64,000 nucleotides of DNA, from assembly GCA_022605405.1 (NCBI GenBank), contig JABYQQ010000010.1, positions 310,001 to 374,000 on the forward strand, read 5' to 3'. Position 1 is the stretch's first letter. Every line of letters starts with the position of its first letter. The position numbers were made by a program, and so were the translations under genes. This document shows positions 58,300-64,000 of the stretch, in pieces. The stretch is from Earliella scabrosa (Eukaryota > Basidiomycota > Agaricomycetes > Polyporales > Polyporaceae). The notes under the pieces were generated by a model. That model worked only from the letters and a program-made list of their open reading frames with translations, was not told where the DNA came from and made no database searches.

Positions 58300-59841
58300 A
58301 TGCTGCCTTTATTCGTATCCCTGTTTAATCTTGGACCCGGCCGCCTCGCGCACCCGTTCACGCTTACCTTCGTTATGGCCCTCGCGTACCCAACCCCCGC
58401 GTACAATATCCATCGCGATTATTCTGGAGCGAGCTTCTTCGATGGATGGGACTTCTATGGGTCGTGGGACAACCTGACGCTCAGTGAGTATTTCCTTGCG
58501 TTATGGATTGCTGCCGCTTGGGGAGGGACGGCGGAAGCGCGAGGGTGGGAGTTGGATGCTGATCATGGATGCTTGCAGGCAAGGTGATGTGGGTGGACGA
58601 GGCCACTGCGACGACGGAGAACCTCGCGTACGTGGACGATTCAGGGAAGGCGATCATTCGGGTAGACAACACCACTGTCGTGCCCGCAGACGGCATCAGG
58701 AATACGGTGTGTACTCCACTTTCCCCTTCCCTGCTCGAACCGAGGGGCGACGGAAGGGAAGTGCGGGGCATGGACTGATTCCCTGAACCAGGTTCGGCTC
58801 ACGACCAAGGACTTTTACGACTTTGGAAGCCTGTGGGTCTTCGATGCGAGCCACCTGCCGTATGGATGTTCCGTCTGGCCTGCATTCTGGACGAAGGGCC
58901 CCACCTGGCCCGACAATGGCGAAATCGGTGCGTTCTTCTGTGGCGACTTACCCGAGTCGGCTTTCAGTGCTGACTACTGATGCATGATGTGTCGGTGTCG
59001 TGTAGATATCATGGAGGCCATCAACCATGCGACGGACAACCAAATGGCAATCCACACTTTGGACGGTTGCGTGACGGACGAAACTATCGTGCAGACGGGC
59101 GAGCTCGGGTCTGCCGAGTGCGCGTCTGCGTCCGGATGCACGGTGCGCGAGACGAAGGCAAACAGCTACGGCACGGGCTTCAACCAGGCTGGCGGAGGAG
59201 TGTGGGCTACGCAGTTCGACGTCGCTGGTATCTACATCTGGTTCTGGAACGTGAGTGCCCGGGTCCTCGTCGAACCAACGGCCAACTGACTGAAAGGCGG
59301 ATGATCCAGAGAGCGGATGTGCCCGCGTCCTTGAACCAGAACGTCAGCGTGCTTGATATTTCGGACTGGGGCACCCCGTCTGCGAGCTACCCGACGTCGC
59401 CGAAGTGCAACATCCCCCAGTACTTCACGCCCCAACAGATCGTCATCGACATTGCGCTCTGCGGTGTCTGGTAAGCGTATCATCTTCCGTGCACCACGCC
59501 GCCGACTCTGATCATCGTCCCCTTGCAGGGCTGGCGTGGAGGGCATCTACCAGCAGACATGCGACGGACTGTGCAGCGTCGCTGGTGCAGGCAGCCCCGC
59601 GTACGACGAGGCGTACTTTGAGATCAACTACGTCCGCGCGTACACGACGGGCCCGCCGCTGCCATCCGCTACGCCATCCTCCACTTCGACTGCGTCGGCC
59701 ACGGTGATCACCAATACCCCAACGGGAACGGGCGGCCAGGACGGGAATGGGGACTCGAACTCTGCGTCGCGCCGGATAGGCGGGAGTGCGGGCTTGATGG
59801 CGCTGGTGGGCTCGGTGCTCGGTATGCTCCTGCTAGCATGA
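58300..59841 (+). CDS. GH16 endo-beta-1,3(4)-glucanase, GPI-anchored
   Basis: A secreted glycosidase that cleaves beta-1,3-linked glucans, probably in the fungal cell wall. Exons 58300-58483, 58579-58706, 58792-58927, 59006-59250, 59310-59470 and 59529-59841 give 388 aa. The family motif E-I-D-I-M-E has nucleophile Glu148, Asp150 and acid/base Glu153, the junction of two exons restoring it. Upstream blocks D-Y-S-G and D-W-type Asp/Trp residues and W-P-A-F-W fit GH16 of the laminarinase type. A hydrophobic segment at residues about 20-30 acts as signal peptide, with cleavage near T-P-A. The tail is Ser/Thr/Pro-rich, then S-N-S-A-S-R-R and a hydrophobic C-terminal stretch of about 20 residues, a typical GPI-anchor signal. 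The start is not certain because of the nearby TATA-like string. Confidence 0.9.
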
Positions 59842-60641
59842 GTGCTTTCCATCTTGATATTTTTCCCTCTCCCCATCATCCTTGGCTACACGGGGAAGTC
59901 GGACATAGACGTAGATGTCGGCCATAGGCCTTCGGACTTAGTCGGGGACGCGAACCTTACACTATGGTACGATCCGGATGACATTTGATCTCAATGTACA
60001 TGACTGCGATGGGACGCTCTGTTCAGGACATCTTACTTACTCGTGCTTGTGCTCTCCGCATACTTTACTTGCTTCGTGCTTTTCGCTGTGTTGCACGCTC
60101 TTAGCGGTGTATCACCCTTGTTCCACTGGACTGTTGTAATCCGTCGGTCTCTACTGCTTCTTTACGAGTACAAATGTAGCTTCTATTCCATCCTTGTTCT
60201 TGCTGGTAGCTAATGCATGATGACTTGTGTCCAGGCCAACGTCTGGCTGCCTCTGCCCTTCGAGCGCTCCGGAGCGCCGGGACGGCGGGCGTGGAAGTTC
60301 CGGTTCCGATGTTACCGAATTGAGGGAGAATGGGCGGCGTCGCGAAATCTTTGGCTGAGAGAGTCGCCCAGGTGTCGCCAGTGTCCATGAGGCGATTGCT
60401 GTCCTCCACTCCGATGCCCGAGTGACCGACTCGCAACAATGCACGCATAGCTGATCTCTTCTACTCTTTACTCTCACTCTTCCCTCGCGTCCCACTCCTC
60501 GGACTCCTCTCTCTGGGTCTGACTCCTCAAGGAAAGCCCGAGGGCCTCGTTTGCTCAGCTCAGCTTACTAGCAGACTTGCTCAAGATCACCGTCACCAGC
60601 CGGACACTGCCCAGGTCTTACAACACCCGCTTGCAGAGCAG
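59842..60641. other. Intergenic, 0.8 kb
   Basis: 3' region of the GH16 gene and promoter of the carrier gene, the latter pyrimidine-rich near 60455-60510. No gene is seen. Confidence 0.45.
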
Positions 60642-61836
60642 ATGGAGGTGTCGCCGGAGGAGCCGCAGGCTGCTGACTCGATCACCATCCGCGCGGTGAA
60701 GGACATCGCGTTCGGGAGCGCGGCGGGCATCGTGTCCAAGGTGTTCGAGCACCCGTTCGACCTCACGAAGGTCCGCCTCCAGTCGCAAGTGCTCGATGCT
60801 CAGGCACGCTTCACGGGCCCGATCGACTGCCTGATGCAGACATGGCGGAAGGAGGGGGTACGAGGGCTGTACCGGGTGCGTCTCTACATTCCTCTCCGCA
60901 CTTCCTTGTGCGGCGGCGCGTCGGAGGGGAAGTTCTGACGACGACTCGCATTTCAATGGTTCAGGGCCTGCCTGCGCCCATTGTCGGGGCCATGGCGGAG
61001 AACGCGTCGCTGTTCTGGTCGTACACGGAGATCCAGAACGCAATACGATGGACAACTGGGACGCCGCTCACTCAGCAGCTTTCCTTGGGTCAGCTGGCAT
61101 GTGCTGGGGCGGGCGCGGGTGCTATCACCAGTTTTGTGCTGTGCGTGCTGCTCGTGCCGTCTCTGCTCTCATGTGTCCTAACGGCCGTCCAATTTGCAGA
61201 ACGCCCATTGAGCTCGTCAAGTGCAAGATGCAAGTGCAGATGCTCATGACCCCCGCCACAACCCTCGCCGTCGAGTCATACGCGACCATGACCTCCCCTG
61301 CGGCCGCTATGGCCCTCGGAGCCCACCCAAGCGGACCCGTGGCGCCCCCCACCCCGACCGTGCGCAAGCTTCCTGGGCCCATAGCAGTCCTGACCTCCGT
61401 CGTACGCGACACGGGCGTTCGCGGACTCTGGCTGGGGCACACCGGCACCCTCCTCCGCGAGACGGGCGGGGGCGCGGCCTGGTTCTCAACCAAGGAAGGC
61501 GTCGCGTCGCTGCTGCTCGCGCGGCGCGGGCTCGCCGACAAGCGCGAGCTGCGCTCGTGGGAGAGCGCGGTCGCGGGCGCGTGTGCGGGCGTGGCGTACA
61601 ACATTGCGCTCTTTCCCGCGGACACGGTCAAGAGCGCGATGCAGACCGAGGCGGAGCTGCGGGGCCCGCGCGCGGGCGGGGACCGCGCGACGTTTGTGGG
61701 GACGGCGAGGGAGATGTGGCGGAAGGGCGGGGTGAGGGGGTTGTATGCTGGCTGTGGGATCACGGTCGCGAGAGCTATCCCGAGCAGTGCGTTGATCTTC
61801 TTGATTTACGATGGGTTGAGTCAGAGGTTTGGGTGA
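60642..61836 (+). CDS. ORT1: Mitochondrial carrier, ornithine (ORT1/ARG11) type
   Basis: An inner-membrane transporter of the six-TM SLC25 family, most like fungal carriers that export ornithine for arginine synthesis. Exons 60642-60875, 60965-61140 and 61200-61836 give 348 aa. Three tandem repeats each have the PX[DE]XX[KR] signature: H-P-F-D-L-T-K-V-R-L-Q in the first, T-P-I-E-L-V-K-C-K in the second and F-P-A-D-T-V-K-S-A in the third. The matching G-L-Y and G-L-W-type closing motifs follow. Between repeats two and three is an insert rich in Ala and Pro (residues about 150-185). Substrate is inferred from overall resemblance, in particular G-A-M-A-E-N-A and Q-L-type contacts, and is less sure than the family. 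It lies 0.8 kb after GH16. Confidence 0.8.
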
Positions 61837-62778
61837 GGGGGTGTTGCTTGGGAGGTGATCAGGACTGGACTCTGGAGCTGGTGAGCGTGCAGTGACGCTC
61901 GGTATGAACGCTGACCACGCCCCAAAAGTATCATGTACTTACGTCGACGATCACCATAGACTGCTGTAATATAGACGATACGGATGCTTAGAGGATAGGC
62001 TGCATGGACGGAGTGCCTTTTCTTCGACCAAGTCCAATGGTCTCGACTCTCGAGTACTACGGTCTCAAGAAAAATGCGGGCGAATCCGCATGACATTCCA
62101 TATTCACGACTGTTCAGTCCTTTCAGTCTCTCTACTCACGAGCGCTGCCCGAGGTTGGAATGCCCCTTCGAACCATCCTCGTCCTCTTCCGCGCTGACAT
62201 GCGCCCCGACCCCCGGCGCGTGCTGTTCCTCCAACCGCTACTCGTTGAATCTTGATCTTGACGCATTCAACGCCGATCGTACACGTTCATAGGGCAGGCG
62301 ACGTGGTACCTCGGGCCTCAAGTACGGTTCCCGCAGGCGACACAGCGGTTCGTACCAGGAGAGGTGCACGTGTGCCCTCGTCGAGCGGAAGTGGTTCGTC
62401 CGCGAGAAGCGGACTATCGTGCGTCGAGGACATCGCTTTCGCCACAGGAAACGTCAAGGCTGCCGAGGGGCAGCACCTGAACGCGTTGAGCGGGAGATCC
62501 TGTGCGTGCGGGAGGGCAGACGGGAAGTCTTGCGCAAATGGTCGCGCGCCTGGCCATCGCGAAACTCCTCACGCGGCAGGTGGGGACCACCGAGTGGATT
62601 GCGGCTTCGGGGATCCGTGCGCTAATGCACTACGATGTGCGCTGTCTTGTCTGTGCGTGAGCGATGATTGTCACTATTAGTAAGTCTGGTAGACATGCGT
62701 AGTAATGCAACGAAAGCAAGGTATGATGCAGAGTGTGACAGCGTTGTGCGAGCGTGCTGATGGACTCAATGTGAAGAC
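61837..62778. other. Intergenic, 0.9 kb
   Basis: Between the convergent carrier gene and the ribosome recycling factor. A 142-codon plus-strand frame at 62252-62680 and overlapping frames in the same stretch show no recognisable family, so no gene is called. Confidence 0.4.
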
Positions 62779-63774
62779 CTAACCAGTAGTCTTCTTCAAA
62801 TGCGTGAGGATCTTGTCTAGCTCCCCCATGAACCTGTCATTGAGGGCCTGGTACTGGACGTAACACATACACTTAAGCGGAACGTCGCTGTGGGTGCGTA
62901 GTGGAGGTAACTCACGGTGGAAAAGTCTGGTGAGTGCTTGGTGATATCCTCCTTCTTGAGCAGAGCTTGGTGGTGTTTCCGCATCTGCACGCGTGCTTCC
63001 TCAGCCTGCCGTGCTGCTGTAGTGTACAGCGCGTTGCGCGTCTCCACGGTAGGTCTTAGATATAGAATGTCTCAGAACGCGCGTCGGAAGTAGACGTATG
63101 AACGGGTGACATACTTTGGTATTGGGACTTTGATCGTGCGGCTGTCCACCTTTTGGGGTGTGATACTGGGCAGCTTGGCCTCGTAAATGGCTTGCTCAAC
63201 ATACTTCAACGACTGTTCACAACGCAGACACTCATTCAGACAGATGATGCGTAACGTCTGGATTACAATTACGCACATGTTCCTCAAACACGGTGACAAG
63301 CAGCGTTGTGCCCTCCTTCACGCCCACAGTGGCGACCTCCTCCAGCCGCACACCCCTCGCATCCGACGCCCCGGGCAGTTTGACACGTACCGGTGACAAG
63401 ACCGCAGGCGTGACGCGTCCCGTCGCACGGGTCTCGAGCGCAGCGACCTCCTTGCGGAACCAGTCGAGCACGCCCTGCATTTTGGCCTCGGCATTCTTGT
63501 ACTCGGTGCTTGCGACGATGCGTTGTGAGGCGGGTATGAGCTCGTCGGTCGAGAGCTTCTTATTGTGCTTGCCCGACGACGACGAGGGGGCGTCGTCCGA
63601 CGCCTTCTCTTTACCCTTGTTCTTCTTGACCGGTTTGGCGTAGAACCGTGATTGATGTTGTTGCGCAACAGCCGCTGCTTGTCTGACCGCTGTGTGTCGG
63701 CAATGTGATTGGGAGACAGACAGGAGGGAAGATGAGGCCAGTCGCGACCGCGCGAGCACTGCGAAGGCGGACAT
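62779..63774 (-). CDS. RRF1: Mitochondrial ribosome recycling factor
   Basis: Splits post-termination mitochondrial ribosomes together with a mitochondrial EF-G. Minus-strand exons 63774-63277, 63212-63115, 63054-62916 and 62853-62779 give 269 aa. The N-terminal 70 residues are rich in Ser, Arg and Ala with few acids, as in a mitochondrial targeting peptide. The RRF fold follows: a Met-x-x-V-L-D-W-F-type first helix at about 125-135, a conserved R-A-T-G-R-V-T-P block, I-P-K-P-T-V-E-T-R in the middle, and a K-K-E-D-I-type helix with charged pairs. The chosen start gives a compact targeting peptide; an upstream Met at 63894 would add 40 residues. A Lys/Ser-rich stretch between presequence and domain is lineage specific. 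Convergent with the carrier gene. Confidence 0.88.
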
Positions 63775-64000
63775 GGCCAGTGGTAGACGGCTGTAGCAAG
63801 CTGGCAAGAAGCCGGCGTCAGAATTTCTGCATTTGGGTGAACGCGTGGCACGGTACGCTCGGAGATCGGAGCGGAAGGTCGGCGGTGAATCCACTGCTCT
63901 GACGAGAACCCCTACATGGCCCCTTGAGTCCTGAGAGCGGTCACATATATCCAGGGATTGGCTCCCGCAGTGTACTTGTAGTAGACGAAGTGGGATATCG

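Noticed and set aside
62252..62680. 142-codon plus-strand frame near the right end
   Set aside because: Three overlapping frames are similarly open in this GC-rich stretch and none shows a recognisable protein.

Overview
This is nuclear DNA of a filamentous basidiomycete, most likely an Agaricomycete. It is GC-rich, and its genes are cut by many 45-75 nt GT-AG introns with frequent tiny exons. The protein families point the same way: an expanded-type Galpha, a Git3/cAMP-receptor-like GPCR, DUF4048- and DUF6697-like proteins, a GH16 glucanase and a PTS1-tagged alpha/beta hydrolase. Gene models below were spliced by hand. Where exon lists are given, the exon lengths sum to a multiple of three. 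No RNA evidence was available.

Layout. 0.6-2.2 kb: delta-9 fatty-acid desaturase (OLE1 type), minus strand. 4.6-8.6 kb and 19.0-22.9 kb: two arms of a roughly 3.9 kb inverted segmental duplication. Each arm carries an intact copy of an unrecognised one-TM gene with three acidic C-terminal repeats. Between the arms lie a GPCR-like gene (10.1-12.0 kb) and a Galpha gene (15.7-18.0 kb). 23.3-26.0 kb: a DUF4048-type protein and mitochondrial ATP synthase subunit k. 26.2-28.0 kb: a peroxisomal-type alpha/beta hydrolase.

28.8-48.4 kb is the most interesting block: MFS transporter, a second delta-9 desaturase with a cytochrome b5 tail, a 7-TM protein, a cyclopropane-fatty-acid-synthase-type methyltransferase, a 4CL-like acyl-CoA synthetase, an AidB/ACAD11-like acyl-CoA dehydrogenase, a decayed fragment of a second such dehydrogenase, and a second MFS transporter paralogous to the first. 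Desaturate, methylate or cyclopropanate, CoA-activate, oxidise and transport is a coherent lipid route. The hydrolase, synthetase and dehydrogenase end in SRL, ARL and AKL, all fitting the PTS1 peroxisome signal. I infer a candidate lipid-modifying cluster; its product is unknown.

50.4-57.0 kb: a coiled-coil DUF6697-like protein, a MITE-like element with terminal inverted repeats, and a DHA1-type MFS transporter. 58.3-63.8 kb: a GPI-anchored GH16 glucanase, a mitochondrial ornithine-type carrier and the mitochondrial ribosome recycling factor. No rRNA, tRNA, CRISPR array or complete autonomous transposon was seen.
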